From Bin5 sp965242905 (GTDB lineage Bacteria > Chloroflexota > Anaerolineae > Caldilineales > Caldilineaceae), in assembly GCA_965242905.1 (NCBI GenBank), contig CBDETM010000002.1, positions 2,728,001 to 2,792,000 of the forward strand: DNA of 64,000 nucleotides, written 5' to 3'. Under the pieces are notes generated by a model. That model saw nothing but the letters and a program-made list of their open reading frames with translations, searched no databases and was not told the origin of the DNA. A program made the translations under genes and the position numbers. Positions 8,469-17,392 of this stretch are shown here, piece after piece (positions within the stretch are counted from its first letter, which is position 1; each line of letters starts with the position of its first letter).

Positions 8469-9065
8469 TCAACCGCGTCTGCCGGTGATGCGGATATGTT
8501 CGCCTGTGTAGGGCATCAAGGCCAGATGTCTGGCCCGCTTGATCGCCCTGGTCACTTTGCGCTGCATTTTGGCGGTGACGCGGGTCTTGCGGCGGTTGTG
8601 AATGCGCCCGTAGTTATCGACAAACCGGCTGAGAACCTGTATGTTCTTGTAGTCGATCTCGTCGATACGCACGTCGTTGCCGACGTGACGGGGATTTCTG
8701 CGCTGATTGCCCTGCCTGGCGCGGTTGAATATCGCCGGCCCATCAACACGGTTAAAAGTGGGAGTCTCCTGCCTCTCGCGGCCGCTGTCTGCATCCGACT
8801 CGACGCTTGCCACAGCCGATGGCTCAGCAACCGCCTCAACCTCAGGCTCTGCGACAGCTTCGGACTCGGGCTCAGTAGCCGCTTCAGCCTCCGGCTCTGC
8901 GATAGCCTCGGACTCAGATTCTCCATCCGTTTCGGCAACGGCCTGCGCAGCGCCCTCCTCCGGACTCTCTTCGAGCACGGAGGCATCCTCGCCCGTGGGC
9001 GTCTCGGCTACCGGCTGTTCTTCGCTATTCGCTTCGGCTTCGTTCACTCTGTTTTCGTCAGACAT
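8469..9065 (-). CDS. rpsR: Ribosomal protein S18 with long acidic N-terminal extension
   Basis: S18 is a small-subunit protein that binds with S6 at the platform. Only the last 75-80 residues of this 198-residue protein are S18 (DYKNIQVLSRFVDNYGRI, then RKTRVTAKMQRKVTRAIKRARHLALMPY). The usual length is about 75-90. The first 110 residues are an Ala/Glu/Val/Pro-rich repeat (EPEAEAATEPESEAVAEPE) with strong negative charge, followed by a basic joint (ARQGNQRRNPRH). The ATG at 9065 has a strong AAAGGAG site, and no internal start with a comparable site is seen, so the extension appears to be translated. The gene follows rpsF directly; ssb, which often lies between them in bacteria, is absent here, as is rplI downstream. 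Confidence 0.93.
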   Translation of the reverse strand: MSDENRVNEAEANSEEQPVAETPTGEDASVLEESPEEGAAQAVAETDGESESEAIAEPEAEAATEPESEAVAEPEVEAVAEPSAVASVESDADSGRERQETPTFNRVDGPAIFNRARQGNQRRNPRHVGNDVRIDEIDYKNIQVLSRFVDNYGRIHNRRKTRVTAKMQRKVTRAIKRARHLALMPYTGEHIRITGRRG

Positions 9066-9083
9066 TCGATGCTCCTTTGTGGC

Positions 9084-9371
9084 TCAGTCCCCAACGCGGA
9101 CAACAAGGAAACGCAATACATCTTCTGATAGCCGCAACTGTCGTTCGACGTTCTGCACCGCGGTGGGAGGCATCGAGAGGTTGTGCAGAATGTAGTGTCC
9201 CTCAAAGTGGCCTTTGATGGGATAGGCCAGTCGGCGCTTGCCCCAATAGTCGGTGCTCTCGACTGTCCCATCCTCGCCGCCGATGGCCTGATTGATCCGA
9301 TCATCCACGGCTTTGACACCTTCATCATCCAGATTGGGCTGGATGATGTACACCAATTCGTACGTGTTCAT
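9084..9371 (-). CDS. rpsF: Ribosomal protein S6
   Basis: Small-subunit platform protein, partner of S18. The 95 residues match the family throughout: MNTYELVYIIQPNLDD at the start, STDYWGKRRLAYPIKGHFEGHY in the middle and LRLSEDVLRFLVVRV near the end. AAAGGAG stands upstream of the ATG. Eighteen bases separate its stop from the rpsR start. The leader of about 200 nt contains a repeat and a hairpin described separately; in many bacteria this leader binds the S6:S18 complex for feedback, but I could not confirm that motif here. Confidence 0.96.
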   Translation of the reverse strand: MNTYELVYIIQPNLDDEGVKAVDDRINQAIGGEDGTVESTDYWGKRRLAYPIKGHFEGHYILHNLSMPPTAVQNVERQLRLSEDVLRFLVVRVGD

Positions 9372-9469
9372 CTACCCTTTTACTCCTTTCCATGAGCAAT
9401 GTCCTGGGTACGTTTCTAGCTCTTCGCTCTCAGTCTCTAATAGCTGCCGTGGACTCAAGTGAGAAGCAG

Positions 9470-9507
9470 CACTAAAAACTAAGAACTGAAAACTAAAAAC
9501 TGCAGTT
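9470..9507 (-). repeat. 7-bp-period degenerate repeat in the rpsF leader
   Basis: Read on the minus strand, the stretch after CTGC is a run of heptads such as AGTTTTT, AGTTTTC and AGTTCTT, followed by another AGTTTTT. The same design is found at 20420, 33002, 34676, 44470 and 57283. Here it lies inside the predicted 5' leader of rpsF. Confidence 0.6.
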
Positions 9508-9546
9508 AGACAAAGGTCCACAACATTGTGCTGTGAACAGAAAGAA

Positions 9547-9590
9547 CGAGGGAGCAGACAAGCTGTCCCTCGTCGCGGTTGGACAGTATA
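9547..9590 (-). promoter_or_regulatory. Probable rpsF promoter -10 box and leader hairpin
   Basis: On the minus strand TATACT lies at 9590-9585 with only a weak -35 box above it. Shortly downstream, CGAGGGA and TCCCTCG (9547-9553 and 9566-9572) form a hairpin whose stem continues with CAG/CTG. A ribosomal-protein leader with structure is expected, but the -10 call is tentative. Confidence 0.35.
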
Positions 9591-9633
9591 GCACAGGGCC
9601 GTGCGCGCGCAAAAGATCAGGCGGACAAAAACG

Positions 9634-9778
9634 GTGCATCCCAAAATGGGGGTGAACAGTCGCATGCCTCTGGATGCAACCAAGCCACGGTCAGTTCCCA
9701 TTCCAGTTTTCGCCAGAATAAGCGCCGTCTCTGACTACTGCTTTTCTGGGCGGTCGGCCGCTTGCAGCCGACCGCCCA
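9634..9778. repeat. Partial dispersed element with a perfect 12-bp hairpin
   Basis: The left part (GTGCATCCCAAAATGGGGG, 9634-9652) matches the end of the element at 2881. The right part is a perfect hairpin: TGGGCGGTCGGC (9747-9758) pairs with GCCGACCGCCCA (9767-9778) around 8 bases. The GGGCGGTCGG string is shared with the hairpins at 3015, 20281, 34357 and 57323, although the other arm differs. The rest of 9372-9964 has no gene I can support. Confidence 0.55.
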
Positions 9779-9964
9779 AAGGCGGGGAGAGAGAAACATC
9801 TTCGACATGCTGAATCATGAATGCCATTTGGCAAGGACTTAGCAGTCACTGTAGTTCCCAGAATTTGCCAATATGGCCGCAGGGGAACCCTGGAGACTAG
9901 GGGTTGGGCTCGTCGACACTTCGTTTCAACCACTTGGACAGGACATTACGGACGTCAACAAGAG

Positions 9965-12637
9965 CTAGACGCCTCCGTAAATCCGCAGGTAGTGGGCGAA
10001 GCTGATGAGAATGCCTTGAAGGTAGCGGCGTGTGTTGTGGTAGGGAACCTTGTAGATAAAAAGAGCATCGTCCGGCTCGGTTCGGCTGAGCCAGTATCTG
10101 GCCTTGCGGGGGCCGGCGTTATATCCGGCGAGGGCGGCTGTGTCGTTGCCGCCGGCATAGTCGCGCGCCCAGCGCAGATAGTATGCGCCGAAACGGATGC
10201 TGACGATGGGAAAGTCGAGCAGTTCGTTGGAATAGTTGGGATAGCTGAGACTTCGGGCAATCTCCCAGCCTGTGCCCGGAAGGATCTGCATGAGGCCCCG
10301 GGCGCCAGCATAGGAACGCGCCGCAGGCTCGAAGTGGCTCTCCTGAAAGATGAGGCCGTAAAGAAGCTGAGGGGCGATATCAAACTCTCCGGCCTGCCTC
10401 TCGACCAGGCGGGCGTAGTGTCTGGGATAGGCGAAGCGCTGGATAAAGAGAGGCGTTTCGGCGACACGCGCAGCCGGGCTGAGATCGATGAGACGGTGGG
10501 CAGCCGTAATGGAGAGTCGGTTGGCGCCCAGCTTATCGAAACGCAACATGAGGGCATAGAGCGCGGCCGGATCATCGTGAAAACGCCAGTAGATCTGTTC
10601 CAGCAGCTGCAATCCCTCGGCGCGGCGACCCAGCGCCAGCAGCAGCTCGCCTTTGACGAGGTCCGGATCGCCGATGACGTTTACGGGCAGGTTCCATGGC
10701 TCGACATTGTCTGGGGCCGCAGCCGCATCGGTGTCCTGGGCGCGCGCGAAACCCTGCGGTCCACTCAGCCACACTTCGGCGAATGCGCGGCTGCCGTCGT
10801 CGCCGGGCAACGCAGGCACATTTATGTCCATGCCGGCCAGGCGGGGGACAAGATTCTGCCCGGGATGCGCGGCGTCGACGTCCAAGCCGGCCAGAACGCC
10901 ATAAAATGCTTCGGGCGCGCGGGCCACGAGCGTCTGCCAGAGGGCGCGCGCCGCCTTGACTTCGCCCTGGGCATGGCGGGCGCGGCCGAGCCAGTAGGCG
11001 GCAAAGTCCGGCTGCGTATCGGGATACTCGGAGAGCAGCCGTTCGAACAGGTTGGCGGCGTAATCGTAACGGCCGCGTTCGAACGCGCCGATTCCGGCGA
11101 CGGCCAGCCCATCCGCGGCGCGCGGGCTGTCGGGGAAGACGTCCGCCAGCCTGAGGAAATCGGCCGCAGCTTCGTCAAAAGGATCGACCGCGCCGCGGGC
11201 ATCCTGTATGGAGGCGGCGTCAAGGACAGACAGCGCGCTCCGCCACAGCGCTTCCGGCGCCAGCGGGTCGTCGGGATGCGCATTGGCGAATGTGCGGTAG
11301 ATGCGCCGTCCCTCTGCGGGCGCGCCCTCTTCTAGCGCCATGCGCGCCCGCGCCAACCAGGCCTCACCGAAGCAGACACAGTTCGGAAAGTCAGCCAAAA
11401 CGCGGTCGACGGCAAGACGGGCCGCTGCCCACCGTTCCAACCCCATCAGGGACCGGGCGATTCCCAACCAGGCTTCGCCGGCGCGGGCGGCCTGCGGCGA
11501 CTTCTTGAGAAAACGTTCAAAAGCGGAGATGGCCGGCAGGTAAGCTTTGGCGGACAGGTTGATCTCGCCGCGCAGGAACGGGTCAACGGGCACGTCCCTG
11601 TTCACCAGTTGAATGAGAGACAGGTAGGCGGCATCGCCGTCCGGGTCTTCGGCCAGCGCCGTACGCCAGCGGTCAATGGCGGCTTCTTCGTCGCCGGCCG
11701 CGGCATGGGCCATGCCGGCGCGATAGAGATAACCGGCGCGGTAGATGGAGGACTCCCTGTAGCCGTGTATATTGTCAATCGTGAGGGTGGTCTGATCCGG
11801 TCCCGGTTCGGCGTGTTCGAAGTCCGGGCGGGCGAGGATCTCATCGTAGATGGAGGCGGCCTCGTCCCAACGGTCCGCACCTTCGAGCACAGCTGCCAGC
11901 CGCTCGAGAAGGCGCACTTCCTCGTATGCGGTTATGGCTGCGCCGGCGGCCCGGCGCAGCGCGGCAGCGGCCTGAGACCGTTCGTCCAGCGCGAGCAATG
12001 CATCGGCGATGCGCTCCTCTACGACACCGGAGATCTGGGGACGCTGCGTCAGGAATGAGCTGTAGGCGGCCGCGGCTTCGGTGAAGCGGTCCACACCGGC
12101 CAGAGCCTCCCCGCGCAGGAAGAGGCTGTTGATCAGGATCTGCGCCACCGCTTCTCCGCTCGCGGACGGCAGACTGATCTCACCCGCGGCCAGGGAGTCG
12201 CCCATGCGGCGGAGCCGCTCAAGCGCGTCCAGCGCCAGTTCCGGATTGTCATCGGCCAGATAGGCCAAAGCCAGCCGGTAGAGGATGGCGGCGCGCTCCT
12301 GCGCACGCGAGGCGGCAGGTGTACGCCGCCCCTGGGCAGGCTCCGTCCGCAGATCGGCCAGCAGCCTCTGCAGCAAACGCTGCTCCTGGCTGTAGTCGCC
12401 GATCCGGTGAAGATAGGCGGCCTCATCGAGCAGAGCTGCCGGCGTCACCGGTTCTGCGGCCGTCGGCGGGGTCTCGGCTGCGGGGAGGACGGAAGCGGGC
12501 GCGGCGCGTCTGTCGCGACATCCGGACAGAAAGAGAGTGAGCAGGAGCAGAACAGAGAAGTTGACCGGGGGATAGGACCGTCCTCTGCGCCTGAAACAGG
12601 CTAACACAGGTTCGCTGATCAATGGGCTGCCCGGCAT
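9965..12637 (-). CDS. Lytic transglycosylase lipoprotein with TPR-rich N-terminus (Slt70-like)
   Basis: A cell-wall enzyme that cleaves the MurNAc-GlcNAc bond of peptidoglycan and forms 1,6-anhydro ends. The 890-residue protein has a hydrophobic segment with lipobox (LLLTLFLSGC). About 600 residues of helical TPR-like repeats follow (for example YRAGMAHAAAGDEEAAIDRW), comparable to the U-shaped superhelix of Slt70. The C-terminal SLT domain runs from about 745 to the end: LIFQESHFEP with the catalytic glutamate E766, SYAGARGLMQILPGT, and ALAGYNAGPRKARYW. The start is the first available ATG; its ribosome site is weak. No downstream terminator is seen. Family assignment is firm. Confidence 0.92.
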   Translation of the reverse strand: MPGSPLISEPVLACFRRRGRSYPPVNFSVLLLLTLFLSGCRDRRAAPASVLPAAETPPTAAEPVTPAALLDEAAYLHRIGDYSQEQRLLQRLLADLRTEPAQGRRTPAASRAQERAAILYRLALAYLADDNPELALDALERLRRMGDSLAAGEISLPSASGEAVAQILINSLFLRGEALAGVDRFTEAAAAYSSFLTQRPQISGVVEERIADALLALDERSQAAAALRRAAGAAITAYEEVRLLERLAAVLEGADRWDEAASIYDEILARPDFEHAEPGPDQTTLTIDNIHGYRESSIYRAGYLYRAGMAHAAAGDEEAAIDRWRTALAEDPDGDAAYLSLIQLVNRDVPVDPFLRGEINLSAKAYLPAISAFERFLKKSPQAARAGEAWLGIARSLMGLERWAAARLAVDRVLADFPNCVCFGEAWLARARMALEEGAPAEGRRIYRTFANAHPDDPLAPEALWRSALSVLDAASIQDARGAVDPFDEAAADFLRLADVFPDSPRAADGLAVAGIGAFERGRYDYAANLFERLLSEYPDTQPDFAAYWLGRARHAQGEVKAARALWQTLVARAPEAFYGVLAGLDVDAAHPGQNLVPRLAGMDINVPALPGDDGSRAFAEVWLSGPQGFARAQDTDAAAAPDNVEPWNLPVNVIGDPDLVKGELLLALGRRAEGLQLLEQIYWRFHDDPAALYALMLRFDKLGANRLSITAAHRLIDLSPAARVAETPLFIQRFAYPRHYARLVERQAGEFDIAPQLLYGLIFQESHFEPAARSYAGARGLMQILPGTGWEIARSLSYPNYSNELLDFPIVSIRFGAYYLRWARDYAGGNDTAALAGYNAGPRKARYWLSRTEPDDALFIYKVPYHNTRRYLQGILISFAHYLRIYGGV

Positions 12638-12792
12638 ACGACATTGTGCCCCATCCGCTCATTTGCGCAACGCCTGCGAGGGCAACCGCTTGGATATTCC
12701 GATGGGTCTGAGCCCTGTCTCTGTCGAGGCGGGGACGGCTTAGTCGTTCCCAAGCTTCTTTATCCTGCCAATCAGGGCCGGATTTTCAACAG

Positions 12793-13056
12793 TCACGACC
12801 TGCCCTCTTCTTTTCGTATCTTGTACATCGCCAGGTTGAACCGGTCTTCGAACAGTTGCCGGCGTGTCCGGCTCGACCGCAGATAGGAAAACTCCTGCTC
12901 GTCCCAGTACGGGTCATCCTTTTCCGGCGGCAGATCCAGCAGATCGATTATGCGCTGCTTCAGCACCTTCCGCCGGACGCCTGGGTCTTCCTCCTGAAGC
13001 CTCCTGATTAACCGCATGAATGAGTGGTATGAACTGGGAATCGTTGGCTCTTCCAT
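12793..13056 (-). CDS. Small hypothetical protein, 87 residues
   Basis: I do not recognise a family. The start at 13056 (MEEPTIPSS) is chosen because AGGAG lies seven bases before it; a start six codons upstream lacks such a site. The product is charged and helical, with RLQEEDPGVRRKVLKQRIIDLL in the middle and several arginine clusters. It has no signal peptide or membrane segment, so it should be cytoplasmic. It lies upstream of the lytic transglycosylase on the same strand, 155 bases away, and downstream of two exported coiled-coil proteins. The good ribosome site and ordinary codon use support it as a real gene. Confidence 0.6.
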   Translation of the reverse strand: MEEPTIPSSYHSFMRLIRRLQEEDPGVRRKVLKQRIIDLLDLPPEKDDPYWDEQEFSYLRSSRTRRQLFEDRFNLAMYKIRKEEGRS

Positions 13057-13252
13057 CTTTCCGCTCCTGAACACGGACCGCTTCGCCTCCTCTTCTTACT
13101 TCCACCCGCTCGGCCGCCGGCGGTTCCACAAGGGTGAATGCGCATTCGATTGGACTTATCCCCGGGTTACACGCTCGCACGCACCGCCGGCTGGCCGGGC
13201 GCGGCATCTAAGGAGAATCAAGCGAAACCTTGCGTTTCATGCGGTGTCTCCT

Positions 13253-13732
13253 CTAGCGAAAGTCGTTGATATCCTCGAGTTTTTTCCAGGGCGTATGGCC
13301 TGCATAATTGCAGCCATCCCACAACTCGGACACGCTGCGGTAGTTCCCCTTACGTCCCGACGCGTAATAGATCTGTACGCGTCCATCCCGATGCATGACC
13401 ACCTTGATAATCCCCATGAACAGGGGCGGCTCTCTGCCGTACTGCGTGCGATGGGCGGCCTTGGTCTCTTCGTTAAGCTGTACAGGATCGACAGGCAGAT
13501 TGGGAGTCAGATCGCATGTCGCCGTGGCCGGGGTGGGCGCCACTGCGGGCGGTGCCTCCAGAGCGGTCACCCGTTCATTCAGCCTTCTGAGCTCCTTGGC
13601 GAGAATAACCAGGTCGGTGGATAGGGCTTGCAGCCTGTTATTCAGTCCCTCAAGTGTTACGTCGTCCTGAGCGAACAGGAGGGCGGGCGCGAGCGTAATC
13701 AGTAACGCGAAAAGGATCAGAGTGCGTTTCAT
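13253..13732 (-). CDS. Exported coiled-coil protein of unknown family, paralogue A
   Basis: A 159-residue protein with a clean signal peptide (MKRTLILFALLITLAPALLFAQ), so it is exported. Residues about 25-60 form a heptad-type coiled coil (NNRLQALSTDLVILAKEL and on to VTALE). A Pro/Ala/Thr linker follows, then a compact C-terminal domain with two cysteines (TCDL and WDGCNY), likely a disulfide. The domain has a strand pattern VQIYYASGRKGNYRSVSELWDGC that matches the neighbour at 13886-14488 (IFYETRDEKPLYVIERWHGC). An AGAGGAAA site precedes the ATG. I know no named family with this architecture; function unknown. Confidence 0.7.
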   Translation of the reverse strand: MKRTLILFALLITLAPALLFAQDDVTLEGLNNRLQALSTDLVILAKELRRLNERVTALEAPPAVAPTPATATCDLTPNLPVDPVQLNEETKAAHRTQYGREPPLFMGIIKVVMHRDGRVQIYYASGRKGNYRSVSELWDGCNYAGHTPWKKLEDINDFR

Positions 13733-13885
13733 GGCAAGGTTTCCTCTCTCCCCGTACCCTCCGGGAACTACTTGGGTCCGCCGTTCCCAACAGTCAGAAG
13801 ATGAGCAGAACGACAGCCTCGCGGCGTACCGGTCCCGCCTTGGCGGTGGCCGCCGCGGGCCTGGCCTCCCTTTAGGGCAGATGCC

Positions 13886-14488
13886 CTATCCTTCGGCCGC
13901 CATCCAGTCGCTGCTGCCGCGGAATTCACAACCGTGCCAGCGTTCGATCACGTAGAGCGGCTTCTCATCGCGGGTCTCGTAGAAGATCAGAGTTTCGCCG
14001 CTTTCAGGGTCGACCTGAACGGAATGCACGTTGTAAGCGGCAGGCAAGGCGTCGAACCGGGCCATGTAGCGGACAATTGTCTCATGCTGCAGGGTGAGGC
14101 GGAGTCCGCCAGGGCCGGGTATGGCGAGGATGCAGTGCCCGTTGTCGAGGTAGGCAGGTCCGGGCCCGTCCCAGATGGCTTCAAGATCGGCCAGACGATC
14201 CGACATATCCCCAACAGAGAGCAGTTCAAGCTCAAGGGCGCCGACAAGGCGATCAAGGTCATTTACTGTATCCCACAGTTCGTCCTGCTGGTCTGCGTCT
14301 TCAATGGTGGTTATGCGTTCGTCAAGCCTGGCGACGCGGGCGAACAGCTCATCAATGAGTTCACCAAGTTGAGTGACGATTCTCTCGCCGTTGCCGACTT
14401 CCTGGGCGTTGGCGGCGGCGGCGGCGAGACAAAAGAGGAGGAGTAACGCTGTGACAATGATCAGGGCGTAAAGGTTGGCGCGCTTCAC
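13886..14488 (-). CDS. Exported coiled-coil protein of unknown family, paralogue B
   Basis: A 200-residue protein starting with GTG at 14488 after GAGGAGG. The signal peptide or anchor is YALIIVTALLLLFCLAAAAA. Residues about 35-100 are coiled coil (ELIDELFARVARLDERITTI). The C-terminal domain has two cysteines (NGHCILAI and WHGCEF) at positions matching paralogue A, and shares with it the order strand, basic turn, strand and then W-x-G-C. It lies 153 bases upstream of paralogue A on the same strand. The pair looks like a tandem duplication that has diverged. Function unknown; a periplasmic or surface structural or inhibitor role is only a guess. Confidence 0.7.
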   Translation of the reverse strand: MKRANLYALIIVTALLLLFCLAAAAANAQEVGNGERIVTQLGELIDELFARVARLDERITTIEDADQQDELWDTVNDLDRLVGALELELLSVGDMSDRLADLEAIWDGPGPAYLDNGHCILAIPGPGGLRLTLQHETIVRYMARFDALPAAYNVHSVQVDPESGETLIFYETRDEKPLYVIERWHGCEFRGSSDWMAAEG

Positions 14489-14722
14489 GGCTGGAGCCTC
14501 CTCTTTGGGTCAGCTTTCGTGTGCTGGATAGTGTGTCTTACGCCTGGCCCCGCTGGGGGATCGGCTGGCCTCCCTGCCCTGCTGGTACTAATGTTGTCGA
14601 TGCCGCCCTGCCGGGAATCTGATCAACGAAGGTATCCGCCCCGATTTACGGGCCGCGGACTCCAAATTTTACAACATGGGAATGTCATTTGTATGTAGAT
14701 TGCCTCTTTTTTCGTATCAGTA

Positions 14723-14752
14723 TTGCGTCAACATTTCTCCAGATGGTAGAAT
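14723..14752 (+). promoter_or_regulatory. Possible promoter of the fused sensor-regulator gene
   Basis: TTGCGT (14723-14728) and TAGAAT (14747-14752) are 18 bases apart, about 100 bases before the coding start. A small GGGCCG/CGGCCC hairpin follows in the leader. Otherwise 14489-14855 shows no gene. Confidence 0.35.
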
Positions 14753-14855
14753 GAGGGCCGTTTGGGCCATACGCGGCCCCAACCAGGACCCATATGGCCC
14801 CTGAGCCGGCGTCGGACCCCCGCGGCGCACCTAAATGTTGAGTAAGGAGACATAG

Positions 14856-17249
14856 ATGAAGCCCGCCGACGAGCTGATACAGGAGAATGAAGCGCTGCGG
14901 GACCGCCTTTCCCGGTTGAGCAGGGCCAGCCTGCGTATCAACGAGAGCCTTGAATTCGACGCCGTACTGCAAAGCGTCCTCGACTCTGCCTGCTCTCTCA
15001 CCGGTGCCCGCTACGGCGTGCTCACGCTTCTCGACGAAACGGGACAGGCCGATGACTTTCTTTCCTCCGGCATGACTGCCCAGGAAGCCCAGGGCCTGTG
15101 GGACCTGCCCGATGCATTGACACTCTTCGAACACGTCGGCAATATCCCGGAACCGCTTCGCCTTCCCGACCTCATCGGCCACATCAGGACCTTCAACCTT
15201 CCCGAACCTCCCCTGCCTGGAAATGCGATTGGCCCAGTTCGCTTCCTGGCGGCGCCCATCCTCCACGCAGGAGAACGCGTCGGTAACATCTTTCTCGGCG
15301 AGATTGGGGCCGGTGCAGAGTTCACTTCCGAAGATGAAGAGACCCTGGTCATGTTTGCATGCCAGGCCGCGCTCGTCATCGCCAACGCCCGCCGCTACCG
15401 CGACGAGCAGCGGGCCAGGAACGACCTGGAAACCTTGATCAACACCTCGCCGGTCGGTGTAGTGGTATTCGACGCAGAAGCAGGGGTACCGGTCTCCTTC
15501 AATCAAGAGGCCAGGCGGATCGCCAGCAGCCTGCAGATGCCCGGCCGCCCACTTGAGGAGCTCCTCGAAGTGATAACCTGCCGGCGCGCCGATGGACGCG
15601 AGATCTCCCTTGATGAGTTCCCCCTGGCACAGGCGCTCAGCACTGGCGAGATGGTCCGACTTGAAGAGATCGTCATGGAGGTCCCGGACGGCCGCAGCGT
15701 CAAAGCGTTGATAAACGCCACGCCCATATACTCACGGGAGGGCGTGGTCGAAAAGGTCGTCGTGACGATGCAGGATATGACGCCGCTCGAGGAGCTGGAG
15801 CAGCTGCGCGCCGAATTCATGGGGATGGTGAGCCACGAGCTGCAAACTCCGCTGACCTCAATCAGAGGCTCCGCAAATACCCTCCTGGACGAAGCATCCT
15901 CTCTGGACCCCGCCGAAATGCGCCAGTTCCACCGCATCATCTCCGATCAGGCCGACCGCATGCGCAGCCTTATACGCGACCTGCTCGATGTGGCTCGCAT
16001 CGAAACCGGCACACTCTCCGTCGCGCCGGAGCCTTCCGATACCGCCACCCTGGTGGACGAGGCCCGCATCATGTTCGTGAGCTCAGGACGCACGAACAGA
16101 ATCCAAATCGATGTCGCTCCGGACCTGCCCCAGGTCATGACCGACAGACGCCGTATCGTCCAGGTGCTCAGCAACCTGCTCTCCAATGCGGCCAAGCATT
16201 CGAATGAGCTGTCCACCATCACCGTGCGCGCCGTGCGCAAACAGTTTCAGGTGGTCGTCTCAATCTCCGACGAGGGCAGGGGCATACCCGCCGAGCGGCT
16301 GCCGCTCCTGTTCAGAAAATTCTCCCGCGTCGACGGGGAGGACCGGCAGGGCGACCTTGGCGGGTCGGGGCTCGGCCTCGCCATCTGCAAAGGCATCGTC
16401 GAAGCGCACGGGGGCCGCATCTGGGCCGAGAGTGACGGACCCGGCCAGGGTGCACGCTTTAGCTTTACGGTTCCAATTGTTGAGGAAGAGGAAACTGCAG
16501 GCACTGCCGAACCCGCACCGTTCGCCGCCGACCCCGGTAATGAGACGCAGGAGCGGACGCGTATCCTTGTGGTGGACGACGAGCCCCACGCGCTCAGATA
16601 TATCCGGGACGTCCTCTCAAAGTCAGGCTATGACCCGATAGTGACCGGAGAACCGCAGGATGTCGACCGGCTGATTGCGCAGGAGGGGCCCCATCTGGTC
16701 CTGTTGGACATGATGCTGCCGGGGTTCGACGGGATCGAGTTGATGAAGAATATCCTGGAGAAGACTGCACTGCCCGTCATCTTCCTGTCCGCCTACGGCC
16801 AGGAGAACGTCATCGCCAAGGCATTCGACACGGGGGCCGCCGACTACGTGGTCAAACCCTTCTCGCCCACGGAGTTGGCCGCGCGGATCAGAGCGGTCTT
16901 GCGCCAGCGCTCCGGAATCGGCTATCTTGGGCAGCCCGAAAACTATGTCCTCGAAGATCTGGTGATCAACTATGCGGAACGTCGCGTGGCTGTGGCCGGA
17001 CGACCTGTCGTGCTGACCGCGACCGAGTATGCACTGCTCTTCGAGCTGTCGACCAACTCCGGTCTGGTGGTGACCCACGAGCAGCTGCTCCAACGGGTCT
17101 GGGGGCCGGGGAACTCGGGCGACGCAGGGCTGGCCCGCACCGTGGTACAGAGACTCCGCCGAAAACTCGGTGACGATGCACGCGAGCCCAGATACATCTT
17201 CACCGAACCTCACGTCGGCTACCGCATGAAAAAGGCATCATCTATCTGA
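14856..17249 (+). CDS. One-piece two-component system: GAF-PAS-histidine kinase-receiver-winged helix
   Basis: Sensor, kinase, receiver and DNA-binding output are fused in a single 797-residue soluble protein. A short coiled coil (1-30) leads to a GAF domain (about 30-190), a PAS-like domain (about 195-310), a HisKA dimerisation helix with H327 in MVSHELQTPLTSIRG, and an HATPase_c domain (about 430-545, with GRGIPAERLP and GGSGLGLAIC). A linker leads to an OmpR-type receiver (VVDDEPHALRY, phosphoacceptor D618 in LVLLDMMLPG, conserved Lys in VVKPFSP) and a Trans_reg_C winged helix (about 690-797, TATEYALLFELSTNSG and VGYRMK). No membrane segment is visible, so the signal is intracellular. AAGGAG precedes the ATG. 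The promoter it controls is unknown. Confidence 0.92.
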   Translation: MKPADELIQENEALRDRLSRLSRASLRINESLEFDAVLQSVLDSACSLTGARYGVLTLLDETGQADDFLSSGMTAQEAQGLWDLPDALTLFEHVGNIPEPLRLPDLIGHIRTFNLPEPPLPGNAIGPVRFLAAPILHAGERVGNIFLGEIGAGAEFTSEDEETLVMFACQAALVIANARRYRDEQRARNDLETLINTSPVGVVVFDAEAGVPVSFNQEARRIASSLQMPGRPLEELLEVITCRRADGREISLDEFPLAQALSTGEMVRLEEIVMEVPDGRSVKALINATPIYSREGVVEKVVVTMQDMTPLEELEQLRAEFMGMVSHELQTPLTSIRGSANTLLDEASSLDPAEMRQFHRIISDQADRMRSLIRDLLDVARIETGTLSVAPEPSDTATLVDEARIMFVSSGRTNRIQIDVAPDLPQVMTDRRRIVQVLSNLLSNAAKHSNELSTITVRAVRKQFQVVVSISDEGRGIPAERLPLLFRKFSRVDGEDRQGDLGGSGLGLAICKGIVEAHGGRIWAESDGPGQGARFSFTVPIVEEEETAGTAEPAPFAADPGNETQERTRILVVDDEPHALRYIRDVLSKSGYDPIVTGEPQDVDRLIAQEGPHLVLLDMMLPGFDGIELMKNILEKTALPVIFLSAYGQENVIAKAFDTGAADYVVKPFSPTELAARIRAVLRQRSGIGYLGQPENYVLEDLVINYAERRVAVAGRPVVLTATEYALLFELSTNSGLVVTHEQLLQRVWGPGNSGDAGLARTVVQRLRRKLGDDAREPRYIFTEPHVGYRMKKASSI

Positions 17250-17362
17250 CTCCACGCGTAACACTGGACATATTCGTGGAGGCACCCCTCGCGGGCATTC
17301 CTATCCTCCGCCAGCCGGACCGGTCATCGCCTTCTCTTACTTGAAAAAGGGGGCGCGTCGAG

Positions 17363-17392
17363 CCTGGTTCGTTTCATGAGAAACGGGCCAGG
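17363..17392 (+). terminator. Strong hairpin after the sensor-regulator gene
   Basis: CCTGGTTCGTTTC (17363-17375) pairs with GAAACGGGCCAGG (17380-17392) over 13 positions, two of them G-U wobbles, around a 4-base loop. There is no T-run after it, so it may stabilise the 3' end rather than terminate. Confidence 0.4.

Noticed and set aside
9821..11335. A 504-codon plus-strand frame opposite the lytic transglycosylase
   Set aside because: Antisense to a well-supported gene; no family features, and composition follows the sense gene.
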